From Mytilus trossulus (Eukaryota > Mollusca > Bivalvia > Mytilida > Mytilidae): a stretch of 64,000 nucleotides of DNA. Under the pieces are notes generated by a model. It saw only the letters and a program-made list of their open reading frames with translations, searched no databases and was not told the origin of the DNA. The position numbers and the translations under genes were made by a program. The DNA lies in contig NC_086386.1 in assembly GCF_036588685.1 (NCBI RefSeq), positions 46,485,878 to 46,549,877 of the forward strand. Reading direction: 5' to 3'. Within the stretch, counting starts at the first letter, position 1, and the number at the start of each line of letters is the position of its first letter. Shown here piece by piece: positions 1 through 11,900 of this stretch.

Positions 1-1117
1 ATTTAAACGTTTTTCAAGCATATTTGACCATAGTTTTTCTGCTCTGTTAAAATTTCTTTTTCGGTCTTTTATGCTTTTAAAATTTTATAGTTTTAAATAC
101 GTCGTCATCTGTGACAAAAATACTCCGGGATAAAACGGATAAATAACTCATAATTTATTTGTCATTTTCTAGATATAATTCAAGAGATGAAGCAGAGTTG
201 ATTATTGTATCCTTTATTTCAAGTGTGATGAGATAGGAGCGTTTCACGTAGTCACCAAACTTTGAATTATTTAGTGAGAGGACATCATTTTTATAGTGAA
301 ACGTGAAGTTAAAGAAACAAGTCGGTACGAAGATGAACTATTCGTTCCCATTGGAATGTCGAACGTCCCACTTAACACATATGTTGTAAATCAAGAAATC
401 AAGCATCCTTCTAATATATAGTAATATGAAAATTAGGAGATGTGATAATGTCAGGTTCAGAAATGATGTCGTGTAATTGAAGCTATATCGAAATCGGATA
501 TACTTTGGTCATGCGTCGTCCGTACAAATAAGAATAGGACATAAACGCTAAGTTTGATATATATTTATATATTTGGAACAGAAACCATATCGAACTTCAT
601 AAAACAGAAAAGCAAACGGATCATTCATATAATATGTGTAGCACAAACAATCAACGGAGAACAATTCATACCGAGGTTGACGTCTATTTGCATGTGACGT
701 GATCAGTGTCGTCCTTTGGACTTTTAACGATTCCTTCCAAATTTTATTGGCACATTGATAATAAAATTAATGAAATAGTTTTGTTAATCGTTAAATTAAG
801 TTTAAGAATCTTTTGATTGATTATTAGCTCGAAAATATTTCATATTTGACTTTTAAAATTAAATGATTAAATCTTTACTTTATTTACAAACCGGTTCATT
901 TCGGACTGTATATTGTCATTTGAATAAAACGTCTATAAAAGGTTAAAACACACTCGTTCGACAAATAAACTTTAAAAAGACTCCGATAATTCTTTTAAAA
1001 GACGCAATTCTTGATAATGGTATCAGGTACCCTTCGATCAACCACGTTTTGCATTTATATCAAACAAGTATAAAAGTACTTATAGCTTGCAAGTGTTTCG
1101 TAATGAATATAAATATG
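1..1117. other. AT-rich flank, no gene seen
   Basis: No open frame of useful length, RNA gene or clear repeat is visible. The last nine bases (1109-1117) are the left copy of the target duplication of the element that starts at 1118. Confidence 0.6.
1109..1117. repeat. Left target-site duplication, ATAAATATG
   Basis: ATAAATATG directly abuts the terminal inverted repeat at 1118. The same nine bases occur at 19259-19267, directly after the other terminus. Extending the match to ten bases fails, so the duplication is 9 bp. Both the position and the length fit transposition of one unit spanning 1118-19258. Confidence 0.88.
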
Positions 1118-1687
1118 ACCGGGCTGAAGTACGTCCATTATTCATAGTTCATTATTCATTATTCAATAATGAATAATGAAATAGTTCATTATTCAATATT
1201 CAATATTGAAAAATGAATAATGAATAATGAAATGGTTTATGTTTCATTATTCAAATTGAACCGGTGAATAGTGAAAAAAATATAAAAAAATTAGACCGTG
1301 GCACTATAGCTACATTTTGATTTGCAATGACCATAAGAGGGTTTACGGACGACCTAAATGCAACAATATGCATAAAAATGAGGAAATATAAAAAAGAAGA
1401 TGTGGTATTATTGTCAATGAGACAAACATCCACAAAAGACCAAAATGACACAGACATCAACAACTATAGCTCACCGTACAGCCTACAACAATGAGCAAAG
1501 CCCATACCGCATAGTCAGCTATAAAAGGCCCCAATAAGACAATGTACACAACTAACGGCCTTATCTATTTTACAAAATGAACGAAAAACTAATATGTAAC
1601 ACATAGACAAATGACAACCACTAAATTACAGACTCCTGAATTGGGACAGACACATACATAAATAATTCAACGGGGTTAAACATGTTA
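1118..1687 (+). repeat. Left terminal inverted segment of the foldback element
   Basis: This segment matches the reverse complement of 18677-19258, with small indels (for example about 16 bp missing here near 1545). The outer part (about 1136-1250) is a dense cluster of palindromic GAATAATGAA / TTCATTATTC motifs. The inner part (about 1300-1680) resembles the dispersed mussel repeat family seen elsewhere in the window (for example 49320-49500). A short minus-strand frame at 1251-1463 is repeat-derived and has no coding support. Confidence 0.85.
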
Positions 1688-4600
1688 GCCAATTTTGAAT
1701 AATGAAATGGATATTTTGAATAATGGAATGGACTGCTGCGACCCTTTAGCCCCTAATTATAGATAAACTTTATACCTCATTCGAAAGCTTATAATAAAAG
1801 GAACAAAATGTATATAGTCAACATGTTCCGCAACGCATATTAGAGGACTTAAATGTCGAAATACGCGTGAAAATTAAGAAATAGCCAATTTTGAATAATG
1901 AAATGGAAATTTTGAATAATGAAATCGACTGCTGCGACCTTTTAGCCCCTAATTATAGATAAAATTTATACCTCATTCGAAAGCTTATAACGAGAGGAAC
2001 AAAATGTATATAGTCAACATATTCCGCAACGCATATTACAGGACTTAAATGTCGAAATACGCGTAAAAGTTAAGAAATAGCCAATTTTGAATAATGAAAT
2101 GGATATTTTGAATAATGGAATGGACTGCTGCGACCCTTTAGCCCCTAATTATAGATAAACTTTATACCTCATTCGAATGCTTATAATAAAAGGAACAAAA
2201 TGTATATAGTCAACATGTTCCGCAACGCATATTAGAGGACTTAAATGTCGAAATACGCGTGAAAATTAAGAAATAGCCAATTTTGAATAATGAAATGGAA
2301 ATTTTGAATTATGAAATGGACTGCTGCGACCTTTTAGCCCCTAATTATAGATAAAATTTATACCTCATTCGAAAGCTTATAACGAGAGGAACAAAATGTA
2401 TATAGTCAACATATTCCGCAACGCATATTACAGGACTTAAATGTCGAAATACGCGTAAAAGTTAAGAAATAGCCAATTTTGAATAATGAAATGGATATTT
2501 TGAATAATGGAATGGACTGCTGCGACCCTTTAGCCCCTAATTATAGATAAACTTTATACCTCATTCGAAAGCTTATAATAAAAGGAACAAAATGTATATA
2601 GTCAACATGTTCCGCAACGCATATTAGAGGACTTAAAAGTCGAAATACGCGTGAAAATTAAGAAATAGCCAATTTTGAATAATGAAATGGATATTTTGAA
2701 TAATGGAATGGACTGCTGCGACCCTTTAACCCCTAATTATAGATAAACCTTATACCTCATTCGAAAGCTTATAACGAGAGGAACAAAATGTATATAGTCA
2801 ACATGTTCCGCAACGCATATTAGAGGACTTAAACGTCGAAATACGCGTGAAAGTTAAGAAATAGCCAATTTTGAATAATGAAATGGATATTTTGAATAAT
2901 GGAATGGACTGCTGCGACCTTTTAGCCCCTAATTATAGATAAACTTAATACCTCATTCGAAAGCTTATAACGAGAGGAACAAAATGTATATAGTCAACAT
3001 GTTCCGCAACGCATATTAGAGGACTTAAATGTCGAAATACGTGTGAAAGTTAAGAAATAGCCAATTTTGAATAATGAAATGGATATTTTGAATAATGCAA
3101 TGGACTGCTGCGACCCTTAAGCCCCTAATTATAGATAAACCTTATACCTCATTCGAAAGCTTATAACAAGAGGAACAAAATGTATATAGTCAACATGTTC
3201 TGCAAAGCATATTAGAGGACTTAAATGTCGAAATACGCGTGAAAATTAAGAAATAGCCAATTTTGAATAATGAAATGGAAATTTTGAATAATGGGATGGA
3301 CTGCTGCGACCTTTTAGCCCCTAATTATAGATAAACTTTATACCTCATTCAAAAGCTTATAACGAGAGGAACAAAATGTATATAGTCAACATGTTCCGCA
3401 ACGCATATTAGAGGACTTAAATGTCGAAATACGCGTGAAAGTTAAGAAATAGCCAATTTTGAATAATGAAATGAATATTTTGAATAATGGAATGGACTGC
3501 TGCGACCCTTAAGCCCCTAATAATAGATAAAATTTATACCTAATTCGAAAGCTTATAACGAGAGGAACAAAATGTATATAGTCAACATATTCCGCAACGC
3601 ATATTAGAGGACTTAAATGTCGAAATACGCGTGAAAGTTAAGAAATAGCCAATTTTGAATAATGAAATGGATATTTTGAATAATGGAATGGACTGCTGCG
3701 ACCCTTCAACCCCAAATTATAGATAAACCTTATACCTCATTCGAAAGCTTATAACAGGAGGAACAAAATGTATATAGTCAACATATTCCGCAACGCATAT
3801 TACAGGACTTAAATGTCGAAATACGCGTGAAAGTTAAGAAATAGCCAATTTTGAATAATGAAATGGATATTTTGAATAATGGAATGGACTGCTGCGACCC
3901 TTTAGCCCCTAATTATAGATAAACTTTATACCTCATTCGAAAGCTTATAATAAAAGGAACAAAATGTATATAGTCAACATGTTCCGCAACGCATATTAGA
4001 GAACTTAAATGTCGAAATACGCGTGAAAATTAAGAAATAGCCAATTTTGAATAATGAAATGGATATTTTGAATAATGGAATGGACTGCTGCGATCTTTTA
4101 CCCCCTCATAATTGATAAATTTTATACCTCATTCGAAAGCTTGTAACGAGAGGAACAAAATGTATATAGTCAACATGTTCTGCAACGCATATTAGAGGAC
4201 TTAAATGTCGAAATACGCGTGAAAATTAGGAAATAGCCAATTTTGAATAATGAAATGGAAATTTTGAATAATGAAATGGACTGCTGCGACCTTTTAGCCC
4301 CTAATTATAGATAAAATTTATACCTCATTCGAAAGCTTATAACGAGAGGAACAAAATGTATATAGTCAACATGTTCCGCAACGCATATTACAGGACTTAA
4401 ATGTCGAAATACGCGTGAAAGTTAAGAAATAGCCAATTTTGAATAATGAAATGGATATTTTGAATAATGGAATGGACTGCTGCGACCCTTAAGCCCCTAA
4501 TTATAGATAAAAGTTATACCTAATTCGAAAGCTTATAACGAGAGGAACAAACTGTATATAGTCAACATATTCCGCAACGCATATTAGAGGACTTAAATGT

Positions 4601-5215
4601 CGAAATACGCGTGAAAGTTAAGAAATAGCCAATTTTGAATAATGAAATGGATATTTTGAATAATGGAATGGACTGCTGCGACCCTTCAACCCCAAATTTT
4701 AGATAAACCTTATACCTCATTCGAAAGCTTATAACAAGAGGAACAAAATGTATATAGTCAACATATTCCGCAACGCATATTACAGGACTTAAATGTCGAA
4801 ATACGCGTGAAAGTTAAGAAATAGCCAATTTTGAATAATGAAATGGATATTTTGAATAATGGAATGGACTGCTGCGACCCTTTAGCCCCTAATTATAGAT
4901 AAACTTTATACCTCATTCGAAAGCTTATAATGAAAGGAACAAAATGTATATAGTCAACATGTTCCGCAACGCATATTAGAGGACTTAAATGTCGAAATAC
5001 GCGTGAAAATTAAGAAATAGCCAATTTTGAATAATGAAATGGAAATTTTGAATAATGAAATGGACTGCTGCGACCTTTTAGCCCCTAATTATAGATAAAA
5101 TTTATACCTCATTCGAAAGCTTATAACGAGAGGAACAAAATGTATATAGTCAACATATTCCGCAACGCATATTACAGGACTTAAATGTCGAAATACGCGT
5201 GAAAGTTAAGAAATA
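1688..5215 (+). repeat. 196-bp satellite, first block, 18 units
   Basis: Successive unit starts (the base G of GCCAATTTTGAATAATG) fall at 1688, 1884, 2080, 2276, 2472 and so on. The block is exactly 18 x 196 bp, ending where the TIR element is inserted. Each unit opens with two related half-motifs, GAATAATGAAATGG and GAATAATGGAATGG. It then continues through GACTGCTGCGACC, a CATTCGAAAGCTTATAA segment and GTCGAAATACGCGTGAAA. Units differ by point changes and alternate in type, for example CTTATAATAAAAGG versus CTTATAACGAGAGG. Confidence 0.95.
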
Positions 5216-5239
5216 GACGCAACGTCAGATATTGCTACC

Positions 5240-6239
5240 ATTTAGTGTAACAGAAAAATGACGTTAAATTGGAAACCACACTATCTAATTATTCCTGCTT
5301 TCCTTTTTGGGTAAATTCTAAGTATAACAAACAGGCATAAATGCCGTGAGAATCCAATCAAATATGATTTTATAATCAACATATAGGATATTCAATTTAA
5401 CTGCTAGTAATTATGTGTTTTTGGATGAATATTGCTGCATTATATTCAACGCGAGTATGATTTTATTCAAGCAGTGACATACAATAGCTTATAGTTATGA
5501 TACTGACGTTTTCTTACTTTTTGGTCGTCTTATAGATGTGTATTTTTGTGATATGTGTATCATTTCGTATTGTTAAAAGCAGGACATTTATATTTAGCGG
5601 ACGAAGGAACACGCGAATGCAGTTCATGCCGTCCCTAGCATATTACGCTTGTGGCGACGTCAAATTATGATAACGGACAAACTTGCAAGACATTTTCATT
5701 AATCCGTATTTTTATAGATAACCCTTCAATCTTAATGCTATTTGGTGTACCAACTTCAACTTTAAAAGTACCTTTTATTGGTATAGTTATCAAAGCCGAA
5801 AAATAATCTTCACGAAATCAAATCCCTGTTTTTTTTGCCGTAAAAGTTTTGTAAAGGCATGAAAGTTTAACTCGGACATTTCCGCAAGACATTGCAAATC
5901 TATTGTTTTAATTGAATATGTAGCTCAATTTATTTTTCAATTCGAATTTTGTGAGCTAACACTTAGTACTAAACTATCGTGCTTACAATTCAAATGAAGT
6001 ATCTGTCAAAATTTTATTTTTGAACTGAAATGTTTCAAGTTTCCAAATTAACTTTCCGATGGGACATTTCCGTACATCATATTCTTTTGAAAATATGCAT
6101 GCAAATCTTAAAAGGAGACAGCCATGTTAACCAGTACTGAAATATATCACGTCATAGAATGTTCATGCAAAATTTCGAAGAGTTGCGTGGACATTTCGAG
6201 ATTTGTTCGAGTTTTATGTTTTGAGTTTGTTACATGGGA
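5240..6239. other. Non-coding interior of the TIR element, left part
   Basis: AT-rich sequence without a convincing frame; the 69-codon frame at 6124-6333 runs into the LTR and looks fortuitous. The matching right part of the element is 8747-8940. Confidence 0.5.
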
Positions 6240-6243
6240 CAAC

Positions 6244-6978
6244 TGTGAACGTGGAAAAAGTCGGACTTATTCATGTATTTCTTATTTCGGACATTTAGAC
6301 TTGTTTCTTCTATTATTTATAGTTCCTGTTTAAATCGTTCAGACAATTTCATTCTTATTCAACAGACAATGTTCTTTGATTTGCATTCTTAAAGATATTT
6401 CATGTATGTCACTTTTAAATCTAAAATTGTGAGAAAAACCATGCAAGGGATTGTGTTAATTTATGTTACACAACTATTTCATTTCATAATAATTTTAATC
6501 CGTTAATGTCGTACATAGATAATTCTTTTCAATATATATTTTATCCGTTCTTGTCCAGGACATGTTTGATAACAATGACATTAATCCGTTTTTCAATTAC
6601 GGTCTATTGTTACTTTAAAGTGTTAATCTTATGTTTGTAAAATTTGTCAACTTTATTGTTATGTAATCTTAATTCTTTGACAACCTGTAAACATTGTCTA
6701 TCTTTATAATGTTTCGACTGAAGTTAATTCTTCAGTCGGAGTCAGCCTTTTGAACTGACATCATCCGTTCATTAAAGTGAAAATAAAATCTATAATACTG
6801 AAAGTCTTCGTTTGTATTCGCTCTACCAGTCTGTGAGTTAGTTCCGCCAGTGGATTTATGTTCAATAGGCAGGGGACCAGTCTTCGGTCACTGTCATTCG
6901 TTCCGGCATCTTCGCCAGTTTCAGCAACAGATCCTGTTGCACGGTTTCAAACATTCCAGTGTCAACAACGTTGTCACA
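6244..6978 (+). repeat. 5' LTR, 735 bp
   Basis: TG...CA ends. It contains a polyadenylation signal AATAAA at 6782-6787 and a 9-bp stem-loop at 6715-6738 (CGACTGAAG, loop TTAATT, CTTCAGTCG). Both are kept in the 3' LTR at the same offsets. Compared with the 3' LTR I see two substitutions (near 6505 and 6548). Confidence 0.92.
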
Positions 6979-6980
6979 TT

Positions 6981-6995
6981 TGGCGGAGGTAATCC
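6981..6995 (+). promoter_or_regulatory. Candidate tRNA primer-binding site
   Basis: TGGCGGAGGTAATCC starts two bases after the 5' LTR. TGG complements the CCA end of a tRNA, the usual layout in LTR elements. I could not identify the tRNA. Confidence 0.5.
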
Positions 6996-7099
6996 AGAGG
7001 CGTGTTGTCTTTTTAGTTCAACACACGGTACCGCGTACCTCAGCAGTCAAGCGACCAGAGTTATTCCCCATCTTCGTATCAAGTTCCAAACTTTCAGTG

Positions 7100-7945
7100 A
7101 TGGATTTTAATCTAAGACCGCAGTGGAGTATGTGGAGACAGAATCATTTCACACATCAATATCCAGTTTGTGGTAAATGTGGACTTGCACATCATCGTTT
7201 CGAAATGTGTATAGCTTACAACAAAAGATGCTTCTCGTGCGACAAATTCGGACATTTCGCAAGACAGTGTTTCACAGCTAGACCAAGTTTATTCGGTGAA
7301 GTTCGATATACTAAATCAACAAGTTCGAAAGTGTCAAGTGAACAAAAGAATTCAACAAAAAAACAACTTAGAGACAATCGCCGTTTAATACAGTACTATT
7401 CAAACAAAAACAGTCTCAGGGAATTGCCATTCAGCAGTGTGCGAAATTCAGCTTTCATGAACTTTTTCGACCAGGCAGCCCCAATGAAAATCGAACTAAA
7501 ACAAGCAAACATTCAATTACGGAAAAACAGATCAATGATTTCCGCAAAATCAGAACTTTTAAAAAGTGCACAAGAGAATATTAGAACTCTCACCTGCAAA
7601 CTAGTGAAAAGTCAAAACCAACTAGATTTGACAAAGCAGTTGAAAGAATGTTTAGACAAAATAACCAAACTAGAGAAAGAAAAGGAAGACAATGCTGCAT
7701 GCACGAAAAAAATATCAGATCTAAACAATTTCCTTATTCTAAAATGTGACTATCAAACTAATGAAAACGGACATATTACTTCTCAAAACCATGAACTTCG
7801 GAACAAATTTAAAATTCTAACAGATCAATCTGCCGATATGGAAAATCAAATTAGAATTTGTAGGAATAATCATATAAATCGTCCCAATGCAAGTCAGTGT
7901 TCCAGAAATGGACGTTTCAACAACCAAAGAACTTTTTATAGATAA
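7100..7945 (+). CDS. Gag-like protein with two CCHC zinc knuckles
   Basis: This is the only sizeable frame of the LTR element, 281 codons from the ATG at 7100. The same frame is open upstream to 6959, inside the 5' LTR. Residues about 24-37 and 44-57 form two C-x2-C-x4-H-x4-C zinc knuckles (CGKC...H...C and CFSC...H...C), the nucleic-acid-binding motif of retroelement Gag proteins. A Lys/Arg-rich stretch follows, then a long Lys/Glu/Leu-rich region that should form a coiled coil, and a basic Asn/Arg-rich tail. There is no protease or polymerase motif and the frame ends at the purine tract. The likely role is RNA binding and particle assembly. The upstream start inside the LTR is less likely because it lies before the primer-binding site. 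Confidence 0.8.
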   Translation: MDFNLRPQWSMWRQNHFTHQYPVCGKCGLAHHRFEMCIAYNKRCFSCDKFGHFARQCFTARPSLFGEVRYTKSTSSKVSSEQKNSTKKQLRDNRRLIQYYSNKNSLRELPFSSVRNSAFMNFFDQAAPMKIELKQANIQLRKNRSMISAKSELLKSAQENIRTLTCKLVKSQNQLDLTKQLKECLDKITKLEKEKEDNAACTKKISDLNNFLILKCDYQTNENGHITSQNHELRNKFKILTDQSADMENQIRICRNNHINRPNASQCSRNGRFNNQRTFYR

Positions 7946-7991
7946 TTGTCATTTTTTTCAATACTTGCGAAACGCGAGGACGCGTTTCATT

Positions 7992-8007
7992 CGAGGAGGG
8001 AGAAATC
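7992..8007 (+). promoter_or_regulatory. Polypurine tract
   Basis: CGAGGAGGGAGAAATC is nearly all purine and ends exactly at the TG of the 3' LTR. This is the expected site for plus-strand priming. Confidence 0.75.
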
Positions 8008-8742
8008 TGTGAACGTGGAAAAAGTCGGACTTATTCATGTATTTCTTATTTCGGACATTTAGACTTGTTTCTTCTATTATTTATAGTTCCTGTTTAAATC
8101 GTTCAGACAATTTCATTCTTATTCAACAGACAATGTTCTTTGATTTGCATTCTTAAAGATATTTCATGTATGTCACTTTTAAATCTAAAATTGTGAGAAA
8201 AACCATGCAAGGGATTGTGTTAATTTATGTTACACAACTATTTCATTTCATAATTATTTTAATCCGTTAATGTCGTACATAGATAATTCTTTTCAATATA
8301 TATTTTATCAGTTCTTGTCCAGGACATGTTTGATAACAATGACATTAATCCGTTTTTCAATTACGGTCTATTGTTACTTTAAAGTGTTAATCTTATGTTT
8401 GTAAAATTTGTCAACTTTATTGTTATGTAATCTTAATTCTTTGACAACCTGTAAACATTGTCTATCTTTATAATGTTTCGACTGAAGTTAATTCTTCAGT
8501 CGGAGTCAGCCTTTTGAACTGACATCATCCGTTCATTAAAGTGAAAATAAAATCTATAATACTGAAAGTCTTCGTTTGTATTCGCTCTACCAGTCTGTGA
8601 GTTAGTTCCGCCAGTGGATTTATGTTCAATAGGCAGGGGACCAGTCTTCGGTCACTGTCATTCGTTCCGGCATCTTCGCCAGTTTCAGCAACAGATCCTG
8701 TTGCACGGTTTCAAACATTCCAGTGTCAACAACGTTGTCACA
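8008..8742 (+). repeat. 3' LTR, 735 bp
   Basis: Same length and ends as the 5' LTR, with AATAAA at 8546-8551 and the stem-loop at 8479-8502. It is followed by the CAAC target duplication at 8743-8746. Confidence 0.92.
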
Positions 8743-8964
8743 CAACGCTGAGTAAACGTATTTTCGGATAATCTGTGTCTTCCTAAGTCTATGAATATTA
8801 TATTTCCATTCTTTCTCTACCATAATGTGAGAATTCAAGAATCAACCTTTATTTTCATGTATAATTTGAAATATTTATTTCAGCATTTCTATAAAAAAAA
8901 ATCCCGTCAAATATTTACTTAACGCTTTTTTCGTGGTAGAAGCAATATCTAACGTTGCGTCATA

Positions 8965-11900
8965 GCCAATTTTGAATAATGAAATGGATATTTTGAATAA
9001 TGGAATGGACTGCTGCGACCCTTTAGCCCCTAATTATAGATAAACTTTATACCTCATTCGAAAGCTTATAATAAAAGGAACAAAATGTATATAGTCAACA
9101 TGTTCCGCAACGCATATTAGAGGACTTAAAAGTCGAAATACGCGTGAAAATTAAGAAATAGCCAATTTTGAATAATGAAATGGATATTTTGAATAATGGA
9201 ATGGACTGCTGCGACCTTTTAGCCCCTAATTATAGATAAACTTTATACCTCATTCGAAAGCTTATAACGAGAGGAACAAAATGTATATAGTCAACATGTT
9301 CCGCAACGCATATTACAGGACTTAAATGTCGAAATACGCGTGAAAGTTAAGAAATAGCCAATTTTGAATAATGAAATGGAAATTTTGAATAATGGAATGG
9401 ACTGCTGCGACCCTTAAGCCCCTAATTATAGATAAAATTTATACCTCATTCGAAAGCTTATAACAAGAGGAACAAAATGTATATAGTCAACATGTTCCGC
9501 AACGCATATTACAGGACTTAAATGTCGAAATACGCGTGAAAGTTAAGAAATAGCCAATTTTGAATAATGAAATGGATATTTTGAATAATGGAATGGACTG
9601 CCGCGACCTTTTAGCCCCTAATTATAGATAAAATTTATACCTCATTCGAAAGCTTATAACAAGAGGAACAAAATGTATATAGTCAACATGTTCCGCAAAG
9701 CATATTAGAGGACTTAAATGTCGAAATACGCGTGAAAGTTAAGAAATAGCCAATTTTGAATAATGAAATGGAAATTTTGAATAATGGAATGGACTGCTGC
9801 GACCTTTTAGCCCCTAATTATAGATAAAATTTATACCTCATTCGAAAGCTTATAACAAGAGGAACAAAATGTATATAGTCAACATGTTCTGCAACGCATA
9901 TTAGAGGACTTAAATGTCGAAATACGCGTGAAAGTTAAGAAATAGCCAATTTTGAATAATGAAATGGATATTTTGAATAATGGAATGGACTGCTGCGACC
10001 CTTAAGCCCCTAATTATAGATAAAATTTATACCTCATTCGAAAGCTTATAACAAGAGGAACAAAATGTATATAGTCAACATGTTCCGCAACGCATATTAC
10101 AGGACTTAAATGTCGAAATACGCGTGAAAGTTAAGAAATAGCCAATTTTGAATAATGAAATGGAAATTTTGAATAATGGAATGGACTGCTGCGACCCTTA
10201 AGCCCCTAATTATAGATAAAATTTATACCTCATTCGAAAGCTTATAACAAGAGGAACAAAATGTATATAGTCAACATGTTCCGCAACGCATATTAGAGGA
10301 CTTAAATGTCGAAATACGCGTGAAAGTTAAGAAATAGCCAATTTTGAATAATGAAATGGAAATTTAAAATAATGGAATGGACTGCTGCGACCTTTTAGCC
10401 CCTAATTAAAGATAAAATTTATACCTCATTCGAAAGCTTATAACAAGAGGAACAAAATGTATATAGTCAACATGTTCTGCAACGCATATTAGAGGACTTA
10501 AATGTCGAAATACGCGTGAAAATTAAGAAATAGCCAATTTTGAATAATGAAATGGATATTTTGAATAATGGAATGGACTGCTGCGACCTTTTAGGCCCTA
10601 ATTAAAGATAAAATTTATACCTCATTCGAAAGCTTATAACGAGAGGAACAAAATGTATATAGTCAACATATTCCGCAACGCATATTAGAGGACTTAAATG
10701 TCGAAATACGCGTGAAAGTTAAGAAATAGCCAATTTTGAATAATGAAATGGATATTTTGAATAATGGAATGGACTGCTGCGACCCTTCAACCCCAAATTA
10801 TAGATAAACCTTGTACCTCATTCGAAAGCTTATAACAAGAGAAACAAAATGTATATAGTCAACATATTCCGCAACGCATATTACAGGACTTAAATGTCGA
10901 AATACGCGTGAAAGTTGAGAAATAGCCAATTTTGAATAATGAAATGGATATTTTGAATAATGGAATGGACTGCTGCGACCCTTTAGCCCCTAATTATAGA
11001 TAAACTTTATACCTCATTCGAAAGCTTATAATAAAAGGAACAAAATGTATATAGTCAACATGTTCCGCAACGCATATTAGAGGACTTAAATGTCGAAATA
11101 CGCGTGAAAATTAAGAAATAGCCAATTTTGAATAATGAAATGGAAATTTTGAATAATAAAATGGACTGCTGCGACCTTTTAGCCCCTAATTATAGATAAA
11201 ATTTATACCTCATTCGAAAGCTTATGACGAGAGGAACAAAATGTATATAGTCAACATATTCCGCAACGCATATTACAGGATTTAAATGTCGAAATACGCG
11301 TGAAAGTTAAGAAATAGCCAATTTTGAATAATGAAATGGAAATTTTGAATAATGGAATGGACTGCTGCGACCCTATAGCCCCTAATTATAGATAAACCTT
11401 ATACTTCGTTTGAAAGCTAATTTCGGGAGGAACACAATGTATATAGTCAACATGTTCCGCAACGCATATTACAGGACTTAAATGTTGAAATACTCGTGAA
11501 AGTTAAGAAATAGCCAATTTTGAATAATGAAATGGATATTTTGAATAATGGAATGGACTGCTGCGACCCTTTAGCCCCTAATTATAGATAAAATTTATAC
11601 CTCATTTGAAAGCTTATAACAAGAGGAACAAAATGTATATAGTCAACATGTTCTGCAACGCATATTAGAGGACTTAAATGTCGAAATACGCGTGAAAATT
11701 AAGAAATAGCCAATTTTGAATAATGAAATGGATATTTTGAATAATGGAATGGACTGCTGCGACCTTTTAGCCCCTAATTAAAGATAAAATTTATACCTCA
11801 TTCGAAAGCTTATAACGAGAGGAACACAATGTATATAGTCAACATATTCCGCAACGCATATTACAGGACTTAAATGTTGAAATACTCGTGAAAGTTAAGA

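Larger units (their letters stand above)
6244..8742 (+). mobile_element. Young gag-only LTR retrotransposon (TR-GAG-like)
   Basis: Two 735-bp direct repeats (6244-6978 and 8008-8742) begin TGTGAACG and end GTCACA. They bracket 1,029 bp. CAAC at 6240-6243 and 8743-8746 is a 4-bp target duplication, or ACAAC if the LTR is taken one base shorter. A primer-binding-like TGG sits 2 bp after the first LTR, and a purine tract abuts the second. By eye the LTRs differ at only two positions, so the insertion is recent. The interior codes only for a zinc-knuckle/coiled-coil gag-like protein. No protease, reverse transcriptase, RNase H or integrase frame is present, so mobilisation must depend on enzymes from elsewhere. 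Confidence 0.9.
5216..8961. mobile_element. Non-autonomous TIR DNA element, itself carrying an LTR element
   Basis: The left end GACGCAACGTCAGATATTGC matches the reverse complement of the right end with one mismatch in the first 20 bases, then a 3-base indel. The flanking satellite continues exactly across the insertion: ATA at 5213-5215 is repeated at 8962-8964, giving a 3-bp target duplication inside AAGAAATAGCCAA. Without the nested LTR element the DNA element is about 1.24 kb and has no coding frame. The superfamily is unclear; 3-bp duplications occur in PIF/Harbinger, CACTA and Academ groups. Confidence 0.8.

Noticed and set aside
1251-1463. 70-codon frame, mirrored at 18913-19125
   Set aside because: It lies in the inverted terminal segments of the foldback element and derives from a dispersed repeat; being present at both ends follows from the inverted repeat, not from selection for a protein.
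1688-5215. Regular 196-bp repeats as a CRISPR-like array
   Set aside because: Units are contiguous with no unique spacers, and the genome is eukaryotic.
6850-7110. 86-codon frame overlapping the 5' LTR end
   Set aside because: Out of frame with the zinc-knuckle protein and largely within the LTR; no motif.
8626-8838. 70-codon minus-strand frame across the 3' LTR edge
   Set aside because: Half is LTR sequence that is non-coding in the other copy; no motif.
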